A stretch of 64,000 nucleotides of DNA, from NCBI GenBank assembly GCA_003586115.2, contig QVOM02000112.1:105237153-105301152 (forward strand), in the 5' to 3' direction. The position numbers and the translations under genes are program-made. The DNA is from Salvator merianae. Taxonomy: Eukaryota > Chordata > Lepidosauria > Squamata > Teiidae. Numbering within the stretch: position 1 is the first letter of the stretch; each line of letters opens with the position of its first letter. The notes beneath the pieces were generated by a model, which saw only the letters and a list, made by a program, of their open reading frames with translations, had not been told where the DNA came from and made no database searches. Shown one piece after another: positions 10,946 to 22,240 of this stretch.

Positions 10946-12747
10946 GTAAAATGAACATACTAAAGGCAATGACAGGGCCTGAAAGTGGGGAGAGGAAACT
11001 GTTTCCTTAGCCAAAGGCCAGGGTGAATAGGTGAGTCTTCACTGTTCTCCTGTTTTTTTTAGTAGCAACCCCCTTTTTCTTCTGCCCTGCCTTCACCAGA
11101 GCTGCTACACCACAGCATCCTTAATGAACTGGTCAAAATCTTGCCAAGATGCTTCCCACAGGATTTGTTTGGTTAGATAGCTGACTCAAGGGGAAAATCC
11201 CATTCTCCTTTGAAAATCCTCTTATTGTACTCTCATGATAGATGCCCAGAAACATAGATAATAATTGGCAGCCAAGTGAATTTTGGGCACCCAATTCATT
11301 ATCGGTTCAAACACATCTTCAAAAACCAGACGCTGCTTATCAAACTGCTGCTTTACTCAAATAACAAAGAGATTATTTTAAGGTGATCGCTCATGAGTAA
11401 CACTGGCGTCTATTATCAAGAAATTCATCTGTCACAAAGAAGTTTTTAATCAGGGTTGATTACTAATGAATTAAATATAAGGTATATAAAATGCTGAATG
11501 AGGGGAAACTTTTTTTTTTATGTGTATTTGGCATAAGCATGAAAAATGTGTATGGAAGGAGAGACTATTTTGAGAATGTAGAACATTGTCTATATAGCGA
11601 AGGCATCCCGTCTGGCTATAATTGGTGCCTGTGGCAATTGTTGATACCCTGCCTACTTCAGCATTACATGCCCTTTAGCTGGATTGGGGAAGAACCATCC
11701 TAGTCCCAGTTAAGCTGTCTATTATCAAGACATCACAAATGTACACATTTAGAAGAGATGATTTGCTATTTCAGCACCTTAAAGCGCTTAAATAAATTAG
11801 TTCCCACTATTTCAAGCATTAAATATTCCATAATATTGTGAGTAAAGGCTTAAATTGCAATTAGAATTGCCCAGGAGTTTGTTCAATTTAGGGGGGTTGC
11901 TTAGAGAGTAAAAGGATCCTCTTTCTTTAAATATATTTTGTGACAGGTATGTGAACTATCTGGTTCAGGAAATTGATAAGGAGGTATGTTTTTTTCACCT
12001 CTAGGCTACCTGCTTGCCTTTGGTCTGTGGCTTTTGAAAAAAGATGCAGGATTGTAAGGCTTCTCTGTAAAATGGCCTTTAAGTACTATCTCATCAGTTC
12101 ATACAAACAGAAGGCTGGAAAAAAACCAGTAGTTTCTAATTTGGACTACCTTTGCTCTATATATTATGAAAAATGAGAACACAACTGACATGATGTAGTT
12201 TTGTGCTGTATCATTCAGTCCTGCAGACAGGAGGAGGTGGTTTTAGGGATCTTTTGCTTTTAAAATGCACCTTGACATAAAAATCTACTTTCATACTTTC
12301 CTCAGTGCCTATTTTGCCTACAGAAGCACTATGTATTTTTCGTATGTCTAATATATTCTGTGAAGCAGTTCATGTCATCATACAATGAGGTGGTGCCCAT
12401 GAAATTAGCATAGTAGTTAAGTTGTGGCTTTCTCCAAGAGTGAGAAAATCAATCTTTAGGATGCCTCTTTTCATCAGAGTTCACATTGTCTGGTGTGCGT
12501 TGCCCAATGCCAAATCTATGATGAGAGCTCTTTGTATGGTAACATTCCACCTACAGACTGCTTCCAGTGGTCTCAGAAGGCTTCTTCAAAGCCATGAAGA
12601 TATGGACCACTGTCTCCCAGTCACACTGTAGCAATGCTTTGCTGTCTCACACCAACTGCCCAGTTCAGTGGCATTGGGTGGCTGAATCAACATGCTTGCC
12701 AAACAATCTAGAATGTACAGATCATTTGCAGTGGATTTTAATTGATA
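10941..12747. other. Intronic sequence, possible conserved noncoding part
   Basis: No exon seen. The part from about 11340 to 11880 is free of recognisable repeats and dense in ATTA/TAAT homeodomain-type words (for example aattgcaattagaattg). It could be a regulatory element, which only alignment to other vertebrates can show. Confidence 0.4.
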
Positions 12748-13345
12748 AGCATCATAGGAACATAAGAACATAAGAGAAGCCCTGCTAGATTATGCAACAG
12801 CCAATCTACTGTAACATTCCATATTGCACACTGGTGAACCATTTCCTTCTGGGCATTTTCAAGCAGAAGATGAAGTCAAAACCCTCACCTGGTCTTGACT
12901 ACTGGCAAAAGGCCTTCAGACGCATCCTGCTTGTTTTTCCAACTCAGAGGTGCTACCTGGACATCCATTCTAATAGCCATTGATACACCTGTTCTTCTTG
13001 AATTTGTCTAACCCCTTCTTAAAGCCATCTAGGCTAATGGCTGTCACCAGCCCATCTGATATTAAATTCCACAGACCAATGACCTGCTGAGTTAAAAAAT
13101 ACTTGCCCTTGTCAGTCCTAGGTTTTTTGCCCATCAGCTTCGTAGAGTGACCTCTGGTTCTAATGCTGTGCAATACAGAAAATATTTTTTCTCTATCTAC
13201 CTTTTCCAACCAATGCATGATTTTATCTGGTCCCTTCTTAAACACCACCTTTCAAGGCTGAAGAGACATTGCAGTCTGATCTCAGAAGGGAGGTGTTCCA
13301 GCCCCCTGATTGTTCTGGTTGCCATTTACTGTAGTTTTTAAAGTT
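12748..13345 (-). mobile_element. CR1 LINE 3' end, reverse
   Basis: Starts with the inverted terminal repeat (cataagaacataagaga), then the complement of the 3' untranslated region and the ORF2 end. On the minus strand a 92-codon open stretch ends FKKNRCINGY and contains RTDKGKYFLTQQVIGLWN. 5'-truncated, so not mobile. It lies directly next to a second copy in the same orientation. Confidence 0.9.
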
Positions 13346-13361
13346 CTGCAGTATCCTTCCT

Positions 13362-14215
13362 AAAACATAAGAGAAACCCTGCTGGGTCAGGTCAAAGTCC
13401 ATCTAATCCAGCATCTTGTCTCACACAGTGGCCACCAATTACTTCTGGGCATTCTCAAGCAAAACTTTCACCTGTTCTCAACTTCCTGCAAATAGCCTTT
13501 AGAGGCATCCTGCCTATCTCTCCAACCTGGAGGCAGTACCTAGGAATCTATTCTAGTAGTTGATACATCTACCCTTCATGAATTTGTCTAACTCTTTCTT
13601 AAGGCTATCCAGGCTGGTTGCAATCACCACCTCTTCTGGTAATAAATTCCATAGACTTATGACCCATTTCATGAAAAAAATACTTCCCCTTGTCAGTCCT
13701 AACTTTTCTGCATATCGGCCTGATAGAGTTTATCCTGGTACTAGTGTTGAGCAATAGATAAAATATTTTTTCTCTGTCTACCTTTTCCATACCATGCATG
13801 ATGTTATATACTTCAGTTAGGTCACCCCTTAAACACCATCTTTCAAGGCTAAAGAGGCCTAAGCATTGCAGCCTGATCTTGTAAGAGAGGTGTTCCAGCC
13901 CCTGATCATTCTAGTTACCCTTTCCTATATATTTTCCAGTTCCACAATATCCATTCAGACCAGAATTGTATACAATATTCCAAATGTGGCTTCACTATAG
14001 ATTTATAAAGAACCACAGTGACGCTTGCCAACTGATTTTCTATTCCTCTCCTAATTAGCCCTAGTACTGAAGTTGCTTTTTTTCACTGTTCTGCACACTG
14101 GGTCGGCACCTTCATTGAACTGTCCACCAAAACACCAAGGTCCCTTTCCTGGTTTGTCATAGAGAGCTCAGCCTCTATTAGTTTATAGGTATAGTAGGGA
14201 TTCTTGCCCCAATGT
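13362..14215 (-). mobile_element. CR1 LINE 3' end, reverse, longer copy
   Basis: Begins aaacataagagaaaccctgc and runs through the 3' untranslated region into ORF2. Phrases such as cacactgggtcggcac and caccaaggtccctttcctgg mark the part of ORF2 further from the 3' end. It has several stops and frameshifts. It ends against the SINE at 14222, which seems to have landed in or beside it. Confidence 0.9.
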
Positions 14216-14221
14216 GCATCA

Positions 14222-14385
14222 CATGGTTGACTGCATCGGCACCTCCATGGGCACTTCTATGCAGTTTTCTTGGCAGACATACAAAAGTAGTTTGCCATTG
14301 CCTGCTTCCAGAGAGAGGCTGGGGATTGAACTGACAACCCTTGGCTTTTCAGACAGTTTGCTCTACCACTGAGCTACATATCTGA
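14222..14385 (-). mobile_element. tRNA-derived SINE, reverse orientation
   Basis: Contains gttttcttggcagacat, the degenerate B box complement (ggattgaactgacaaccc) and the A box complement (ctctaccactgagctaca). Same family as 9700, 38910 and 54366. The left end abuts CR1 sequence. Confidence 0.85.
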
Positions 14386-16599
14386 GCAATTTGAACCTAA
14401 ATAAGCATAAAATGCATATCAGTTCTTAATTTGGAGTCACCAGAATTTGTTTTTACAGCTAGACAGAATCAGAGATAGAATTATAATGTTACTGTTTTAT
14501 TAGCCTTATTTTTATTCCATCCTTCAGCCTCTTGAAGTGTCTCAGAGTGGATTACAGAGTATTAATAATGTGAGACAGGTCCTTCCTCACAAGCTTACAG
14601 TCTAACTAGTACAGAAAGAGAAGAGTGTAGAGAAGGAAAGAGAAAAAGAGAATCTTTGATAGGTGTCCCTAAAGTCTAATGCACTCCTTTCAGGCAAGAT
14701 GGCTCTTAAGGCTTTTTGGTGGCTCTCGAGGAAGATGGTAGAGCTGTCCAGCCTGATCTTTCTTCTGCTATTGTGATGTAGCCATGCAAAGAATGTCTTT
14801 GTTCATTTCACAGCCTCTCACCCTTCTATCTTTTTCTGGTTGCAGTTGTTGTTTTAATCAGATGTTTATGCCTTCTAGGTCAAGTAGCCACAGCTGAAAC
14901 AGGAATGTATGCTACTGTATCTGTTGAAGACCCGCTTTATTTATTGAACTTATTTTTTAATGACAGTGGATTTTGAATTTCATTATAATAGAAAATGAGT
15001 GACGTATGTAATATGTATGTAGCATATTTTACCTATAATAATCCAGCAGTACAACTCACAATGTAAAACACCTTCCATTCTGGATAAAGATCAAAATCTA
15101 AATCTGAAATCTGAAATGCACTGAACGGCTGGTTCCAGTCAGGCTAAAAATGTCAACAGGTTACTGGCATCGCGACAGAACCACTACATAGCTATGATGC
15201 CATTTATCAGCCGCTTGATTCGAAATAAAGGCAGTGTAGGAGATCCCACTGTATTAGAAGTATCTTCTGGGAGCTCATCACACACACAAAACTCAAAAAA
15301 TGAGTTCCACAAAGTTGCTTTCAATGCAATGCTGGAAGAGCTCCATGCATGTCTGGGAGGCCATGTTACAGGGTAACGCAAGCTTTCTATTAAATCCGGC
15401 ATCGTCTCTTGCCATCTGGAAGCAACAAATATTTTACTTATTTGTTACGTTCATAAATCAGCTTTCGCTCAGAAATCACAGTGCGAGGGACTATATCCTT
15501 TTGAACTCAGTAAACTTTATTGTGTTTAAACAATGCTTTGGATGATACTCTTTGTGTTAAAAAAATTAGCACCTCCAAAATAGGAATGCATGTAGGGGGG
15601 AAAGGGTGAGGGAAAGATGTGAAGCTGTGACAAGGCCAGCCTCTTCCCCCATATGAAACTATGCTTTGAGTCTTCAGTTCAAATGCTGTTCCTCTTAGAT
15701 GTTGAAACTAATCTCAGATCTCTGCTACATCAGCCATGAGAAGGTGAGGTAATGAGAGTGCGTCGGCTTCAGATCTGACTTTCTAGGCATTCGAAGCAGG
15801 TCCTCGAACGTGGTCTTTACAATCTTTCATTTTATAGCAGTCCTGGCACGTCTGACAGGCGAGCAACAGTTAACAAAAACAGAAAAGGCGTCTTTCCTGA
15901 ATCAGAAGGCATTTAATAACTCTTTAAGTCCGTTTGCTCATAGGAGTGCCATAGTTGTGGGCTGCAATTCCCAGGAATTTGGCAAGCTTAGCTAGACTTG
16001 GCACAGTTTTCCACCAGCTCACTGGGTTTGAGTCAACGGTGAGCAGTCTCCAACATGCACAGCTTTAAAGGCAGTTAGCATTTCTCGTTAAAAGTGAGAC
16101 TCTGAGCAGGAGAATAGCTCCCCCTCCACCTTTATTTAAAAAAAAAAAAAAAAAAAGATTGCCTTGGAAAGTTCCAGATAGTCTCCATAAATAAGAAGTG
16201 CTTCCCAAACTGTACAAGACACTCTACAGGTTATGCCAGTTTTAGAGTTAAAATTGGGTGTGCTCTCCCCACCTGCCCCAAAAAAGAACAGGACAGTATT
16301 TTCATGCTGCTAAACTCACCAGTTAAGATGTTAGGCAGTGTGTCTTCTGCCCATTAGGACTTATTGAGTGCAGGGCAAAGGAAGTTGAAAGAAGTGGAAG
16401 CAGAGCTTAAACCGGGTGGAGCTAATGGTAAAGGGAACTATATTATGACTGTAATTCTGTGCAAACCTGCGTGAAAAATGACCCCACTAAACAGAGTGAA
16501 TTATACACGCGTTAGCCAGTTTTGATCTGAAACATGTGAAGCAGGAAAAAAGTTGGACTTAAGGTATGTTGATGCACATGAAAAGAAGCAGCTGCCTTA
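14386..16599. other. Intronic sequence, possible conserved noncoding part
   Basis: A reverse L2-type tail fragment lies at about 14490-14590 (attccatccttcagcctc, cagagtggattacag). The part 15120-15545 has no visible repeat and keeps several CpGs (catcgcgacag, gattcgaaat, ttacgttc), which is unusual for neutral intron. A run of 18 A lies at 16138-16156. Near 15950, gggctgcaattcccagg resembles family R5. Confidence 0.45.
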
Positions 16600-16997
16600 G
16601 GGCCTTTCTGCATTTAGGATGCAGTTCTAGATCTATAGATCTGGATCAGGCAGTAGCTGGTCCTGATCTGTTCTGGACCAGTCCCGGTGCCAGCTCTGAA
16701 ACCTGCGTGAGCCTTGGAATCCTTGGTGGCAAAACAAGGCAAACTGATGAAATGGGTCCCCCATGATGCTAATACACCAATAAATCTCATTATCAAGGCC
16801 TACCTTGATTCCAGCCCAGAAGTAGACCAGGAGGCCATTTGGGGCCTCTTGATCCAGAATATGCTCATTCTTATGCAAACAGGGCATACCAGTGGCACCT
16901 AGCAGAAGCAGGGCCTCTATAGTCTACACCAGCATGCAGACAAAAGAGGCTCAGAAGAGGACCACATTCCAGAATAAAGATAAGTGCAGAAAGGCCC
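16600..16997. mobile_element. Hairpin-rich MITE, family R2 (398 bp)
   Basis: Perfect 3-bp target duplication TTA on both sides. Inverted termini GGGCCTTTCTGCATTTA and its complement agree at 16 of 17 positions. Internal perfect hairpins include 16629-16642 (agatct arms), 16657-16681 (CTGGTCC/GGACCAG), 16792-16809 (ATCAAGG/CCTTGAT) and 16913-16950 (GCCTCT/AGAGGC). No coding capacity. The 3-bp TTA duplication fits PIF/Harbinger elements (inference). Confidence 0.8.
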
Positions 16998-17860
16998 TTA
17001 GAGAAGTTAGCATATGGCTTTGTGTTCTCATCCCATCCTGATCCACCTTTTCTAGCTTAGACTATTTGGGGGGGGGGGCAGACTGGCATGTGGGCAATCC
17101 TGCCTGCAAACCATCTCTAAGCCTCCTTCAAGGTCTTGTTTGGATATGTGTTAATGTAGCCTTAAGTTCTCAACTCTCCCATGTTATGGGGCACTGATAA
17201 CTTTGCCTTATGGGTGAGTTGTCCTGAAATGAGGTAAACCAATTATAAATTCTTAATGTTGGTATGAAGTTCTGTAAAATAAGTCTTACTTATAATTTTC
17301 TAGAATAAAGCACAACTATGAAAACTATCATATATTGCTAACAACAGCACAAATATCCAGTGTCTATGTTGAAAACTGAATATGATTTTTTTTTTACATC
17401 ATTTCCACCTATATGGATCTTGCTAGAAAGAAAGGCAAATAACATTTGCATTTTGAAATGCCAGTTATTTCAGGTTTTAAAAAAAGCTCATGTTTTTGTT
17501 GGTATGGGCCCATCTAAATAGTAGTTCCCTTGAAGCAAGTGGATTTGATTATCCAGCAGAGGATTATTTCTATAAAAGATACTTTTCCAAGGTTGGATGT
17601 GGTTTCAAAAGATTTCAGTTTTGCCCATAAAATTCCCAGCAGCACCTGCAAATGATAAAAATGAGTTCAAGATGCTCAGTGAAATGTTATAAATGATGTT
17701 TGTACAGCAAAGCTGGATTCCTTTTTTTTTAAAGTAAAGAATAATGTTTAGAAGAGTCAGAAACATCTCCCAGCAACTTTCTGTAATATTAACAGAGTGA
17801 TACAGCATAAATCTTTTAGCAAATGTAAAAAGGTGAATAAATAGTCTAGCAATATTAGAA

Positions 17861-17901
<41 letters not shown>

Positions 17902-17960
17902 CATATAGTACTTTAAAGGAGGCAAAAGAGGCATAAAATAATTTAATTTAAATAAATTTA
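16998..17960. other. Intronic sequence with MITE fragment and microsatellite
   Basis: 17040-17130 is a fragment of family R1 (ccaccttttctagc, a G run, then cagactggcatgtggg). The remainder is unassigned AT-rich intron. A compound dinucleotide repeat is listed separately. Confidence 0.5.
17861..17907. repeat. (AC)n(AT)n microsatellite
   Basis: About 12 AC units followed by AT units. It also explains the VCVCVCVC and YIYIYMC runs in a 123-codon open frame on the minus strand, which is not a gene. Confidence 0.95.
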
Positions 17961-18346
17961 GGCCGGCTTCAGACACCAGCTGAATATCACGCTAACAGGC
18001 AATATTCCAGGAAAAGCTCATCTGGAATAATTGCCTGTTGAACAGACAGCGGGGGGCTGGTGCTCTCTGTGCGTGATATAGTGACGCGCACATCCAGGTA
18101 TTTTGACAGAACAAAATACTCAGAAGTGTGCTATCACCACAGTGAAGATGGTGGTTCCATCCACAAGGTAAGTATTAGCATTATTTCAGGAAAACCCACA
18201 ACCAGAGTCACATTTTCCTGAAACAGGCTAATACATGATTTAGCAGGGATAAAGCAGGGCTATGGTGGTGTAACCACAGATATGTGTGGCAATCCCACCA
18301 TAGTGCAGACATAATTGCACTATATATCCCCTGTCTGGATGGTGCC
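17961..18346. mobile_element. Hairpin-array MITE, family R3, copy 1 (386 bp)
   Basis: Starts GGCCGGCTTCAGACACC after tta and ends GTCTGGATGGTGCC before ata. Five internal inverted repeats follow one another: 17994-18039, 18098-18119 (GTATTTTG arms), 18184-18223 (11-bp perfect arms), 18260-18303 (CTATGGTGG arms) and 18301-18322 (TAGTGCA arms). A second copy at 38506 keeps several of them. Non-coding. Confidence 0.8.
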
Positions 18347-19333
18347 ATAGCAAGAGTGCTTTCCAATTAAAAATGTACTTCATATACAGTATGTTTCCAC
18401 TATCTCACCTTTAGGTATCATTCAAAGGGGTAATGGAAGAGAGTGTATTTTCCTTAGAATAAAACTCATTCTTCTAGCTTTGATTCCTTAATTGGCCATA
18501 TGCATTGAGTGCAGTTCTGTCATCATGCCTAACATGATATTTAGCATTTTTGTATGTCTGTAAAATACATGCATTGCAACCCAGTTGCAAAGGCACATGT
18601 CTTTTCAATGGCTATCTACAAACAAGGCAACTCCCCTCTCCAAAGAGCTGCGTAGATTATTTATAATATAGTAGTCTGGATTCCTACAGCCATAAATGTC
18701 TGTGAGCTCAAGGGAACTGAACAAAAATTCTAAACATAATTCCTCAGAATTCTACTTTGTTCAGTAGAATTTACGCCAAGAAAGTGTACATAGGCCTTTG
18801 GATAGTGTCTGCACGCAAGTTAGTTGTGCCAGAATTCCAGGAGGCCAGTGTGGAGCACACTGGCAGCTGTTCACAAGATGGCTGCCCCATTCCACTCTAC
18901 CTTCAAAACCATGGATCAAATGTTCTCAGTCTAGTGGTTCTGGAAACAGTCCTGGCTTGCTCCTGCCACTGCCCCCTGTCCGCATTGCAGTGGAAAGATC
19001 AGAACATAGCCTGGGGCACTGCAAAGTGGTCTCCTGCTCAGGTCCCATGTAGACAGCACATCCCCTGGGCAGAACAGTCCACAGTTCCAGAACATATTTA
19101 GCACGATCCTCACAAACTATGCAGATGTTGCCCAGTGTTTCTGAACCTCAGTTCCTCGTGCTGCCAATTGACTATTTCAAAAGTTCTGTGGTACAGCATA
19201 AAGGGACAGTTAAAAAATCCCTCATAAAAGGGAGCAGAATGTGGTCTGAAGGCACATAAAACCACTATGGGGGTAAAAGGTAAGCATATCCAAGTCCTAT
19301 TAGTGACTAAATGGGAGATCATAGGGAAAGCCA

Positions 19334-19378
<45 letters not shown>

Positions 19379-20049
19379 ATCCATCCATCCATCCATCCAC
19401 CCACCCACCCACCCACCCACCCACTCACTCACCCACTCACCCACCCACTCACCCACCCACTGCCTTAAATTCCACAATGGAAGATGGGATAAAAATAGTC
19501 AAAATAATTAAGTAATTAATGAATCGAAGTATACACTGGATTGGCACTGCCCATATATGTGACCTATTGTTATTTCAAACTGAAATAATCTTTAACAAAA
19601 CATATTTTTGTTTTTAAGACATTATTACTGGTTTTAAGTCCAAACAGATAGGACAGCATTTGAAATAAGCTAAGGATGGACTAATCTGATCTGTTTTCTA
19701 TAGGATTATGCTAGTGTACATGGGCTTTGTGCTTTCAATTTTGTATAAGTAAAACAGATTAGCTGCTGGCATTCAGGAAAACTGAAGAATTTGCCAACTC
19801 TGGAAGATCTTCATACTGCTTTACAAGAGATTTGTTATTTTAATGTAATGATATAAAGTCTATACATTGTTCCATTGCTTAAGCAGTGATGCTCTATTTA
19901 AAAGAAAACAACTGTGAATACTTATTTTTAGAACCACTCCAGCAGCTGTCTCCAGATGATGCCCACATTCCACACTCTATTCTTCTTCAGAGCATAGAAA
20001 CATTTTGTCACATTGATCTAACGCAATGTATAACTTTCTTCTGTTACAG
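18347..20049. other. Intronic sequence before the first exon
   Basis: No exon or clear mobile element recognised apart from the tetranucleotide repeat at 19333. The last bases are the pyrimidine tract and acceptor of exon 20050. Confidence 0.5.
19333..19461. repeat. (ATCT)n(ATCC)n(CCCA)n compound microsatellite
   Basis: Three successive tetranucleotide blocks that shade into one another, with CTCA variants at the end. It produces a repetitive Tyr/Ser/Ile then His/Pro/Thr open frame that is not a gene. Confidence 0.97.
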
Positions 20050-20124
20050 CTTTGGTTTGCATTCGTTAATGGATTTTCTGGGCAGATTTTATTCGAGCGA
20101 TGGTGCATTGGCCTCTACAATGTG
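20050..20124 (+). CDS. ATP8A2: ATP8A2 exon (end of M5, start of M6)
   Basis: Coding exon of the catalytic subunit of a P4-ATPase that flips phosphatidylserine (and phosphatidylethanolamine) from the outer to the cytoplasmic leaflet, working with TMEM30A/CDC50A. It is preceded by a pyrimidine tract and cag, and followed by gtaagt. It holds 25 whole codons in phase 0 at both ends, starting [19 protein letters not shown]. This is the second half of membrane helix M5 and the loop into M6, and is nearly invariant in ATP8A1 and ATP8A2. The paralogue is decided by the following exons. The preceding exon, which should carry the KNVVLYIIE part of M5, was not found upstream in the window. No stop or frame break is present. 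Confidence 0.95.
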
Positions 20125-20262
20125 GTAAGTGTTACAGATCAGTTTGATAATGTGCCCAGCCCAAATGGCATTCTAGTGCTATTTATGTCTGTGCAGCTGA
20201 TCCCATGTTTTTATCTATGGGTGCATTAGCAGTTGTTTTAAGAAGTTTCGTGCTTTGTCTTA

Positions 20263-20599
20263 GACCCTTTCTGCACTGAGCCTTATTCTGCATTATATCC
20301 CGGAATAGGGACCTGCCCTTCAGATGCTGATGCAGACTATGGCATGTCCCACCTTATTCCGGATTATATCCCAGAATAGGGACCTGCTATCCACATCCTG
20401 GTGCAGACTATGGCAGGTCCCACCTTATTCCAGATTATATCTCAGAATAGAGACCTGCTATCCACACCCTGGTGCAGACGACGGCACATCCCACCTTATT
20501 TTGGGTGGGTGGGGGGTTGCTGTAATCTGCAGCAGCGTGCAGATGGCTGGTCCCTAATCTGGGATATAATTCAAGATAATGCCCAGTACAGAAAGGACG
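20263..20599. mobile_element. MITE of family R2 with internal 71-bp tandem repeat
   Basis: TTA on both sides. Inverted termini GACCCTTTCTGCACTG and the complement of CGTCCTTTCTGTACTG. Inside, a unit of exactly 71 bp starting ccttatt is repeated three times (20281, 20352, 20423) with a fourth start at 20494. It lies 138 bp after the splice donor of exon 20050-20124. The 71-bp period shifts frame each time, so the open frames over it are artefacts. Confidence 0.8.
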
Positions 20600-21698
20600 T
20601 TAGATCCATTGGCAACTCATGCACAGGAACCAGAGGGGAAAATGCAGTTGGAGAAGATCAAAGGCAAGATTCCAATAAGATCCTTCCTCCCCCCGCACCC
20701 TACCTTTTCCACTGTGCTATTTGCCATATTTTTATTAGTGAGAAAAAAGAAATAGATGTCCTCTGCTTGTAATTTCTAATCCACGTCTTGAAAGTATTAG
20801 TCCACATCTGTCCTGAGTAAGTTGTGATACATTAAGCCAGCTGCAGCCCACCAGCATACCAGGTGCTTGACAGTCTTCTGGGAACAGTAGATATAAATGT
20901 TCTGAGCTTCTGGGAAGTCAACAGGTGTTGCTGAAGAGTTATCTTTAACTTACTGGGACACATGCACTAATAGCAACGGTAGATAAATTGGTATTAACAT
21001 AACGTTAAATGTCTTAAAGCAGAGTACAGTTCATACTGAAGAATTAAATAGAAGAAAGCATAAATTGTAATCCAGTGGCAATGCTTTTAAAACATAAAGC
21101 AATAATTAAGTAAGCCAAAGGTAGAAAAACTTATGAAATTTCGGGTGTTGATACTTTTGCAAATGAACCACCATAACAGCATTAGGAGTTCCCTATTTAA
21201 TCAGACTGAGGAATTATCTAATATGACATCCTGATTTCTCAGTGACCAACCAGATGCCCATGAGAAACTTGCAAGCAAGAGACGGGTACATTAGGACTGT
21301 CCTTGTTACTTGTCCCTAGAATTTGGTCTTTGAAGCATACGAACACTTTTTGGGGAGATAGTACTGGTCCCCAGAGCCTGTAGAACTTGTCCTTATCAAC
21401 GTGAAATGAGAAACTGGAATTCTTTCTTTCCTCTTACATGATAGTCCTTCTTTCAGTGAGGGTGGGCGGGTGGGCGGGCTTGATTGGCTACCACAGAAGA
21501 GCAAAAGGCTTTGGATCTGGTAGAAGAGAGCATCTACTGATGCAAGCGAGACAAGGAAGCCATCCATCTTTACTCTTCAGCTCCTAATGTCCCCTTATGT
21601 CTGTGCAGAGGAACGGTCCCCAGTATCCCCTTACATCATCATCCCTAATCATTACCCATGCTGGTTGGTGATAATGAGAGTCAAAAGAGGAGCCCTGC
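20600..21698. other. Intronic sequence without recognised features
   Basis: Nothing recognised as exon or mobile element. It ends at the left edge of the LTR. Confidence 0.5.
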
Positions 21699-21926
21699 TG
21701 TCAGGATCACCTTCCAAAACCCACCAGAAATTAATGTTCAGAACACAGCTGGGGTCATGTAAGAGTTCATTTATTAGTTGATGAGCGAATACCCAGAGGA
21801 GCTGGCAGAAATGGACCTAAAAGCTGGAGCATATCTCTAGGCTCTCACAGTGGCAGACTAAACAGAGGAGAATTCTAACACCAGCTAATTAGGGCAAAGC
21901 TGGCAAGGCAGTAAAAGCTGCTGACA
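21699..21926 (-). repeat. 3' LTR of a Ty3/Gypsy chromovirus
   Basis: A 228-bp block bounded by TGTCAG and CTGACA, the inverted termini expected of an LTR. On the minus strand it directly follows a G-rich purine tract (tgggcgggggatag, complement of 21927-21940), the expected plus-strand primer site, and then the pol and chromodomain remnants. No second LTR was found on the far side. Confidence 0.8.
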
Positions 21927-22039
21927 CTATCCCCCGCCCATAAATGCCTTCCTCCCCCCACAAAGCTGTGAGGGCCGCAGGGGCAGGCTTGGAAGGGAAA
22001 TGGGAGTGAAAGGCATGGACAAGTTGGCAGGCATGGACA

Positions 22040-22240
22040 TCTGAGGCATTGACTCAGGAGTGCTTGGAGGCAGGGTAGCCCTGCCAGTGGACGAGATATT
22101 GGAGGGAACCCCGGTAGAAACAGGAATCCAGAATATCAGAAATCTCAAAATGCTCGTGTTCCCCAACCATAATGGGTGCAGGGGGCTGTAGAGTCCTGTA
22201 AGGGGGAGTGGGGTGGCTCGTTGCAAAGGATGCCATGGTG
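22040..22240 (-). pseudogene. Chromodomain of the Gypsy element, remnant
   Basis: On the minus strand the frame containing EISDILDSCFYRG then LQYLVHWQGYP is a typical chromodomain of a chromovirus integrase C-terminus, which targets insertion by binding histone marks. It is separated by a frame change from the integrase C-terminal block at 22145-22414, so it is not translated in a joined protein here. Confidence 0.8.

Noticed and set aside
17605..17976. 123-codon minus-strand open frame
   Set aside because: The Tyr/Ile and Val/Cys runs come from an AC/AT microsatellite; nothing else supports a gene.
20324..20772. Overlapping 77- and 123-codon open frames with repeated RDLLSTSWCR-like peptides
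   Set aside because: The repetition is caused by a 71-bp DNA tandem repeat in a MITE; 71 is not a multiple of three, so the repeated peptide cannot stay in frame.
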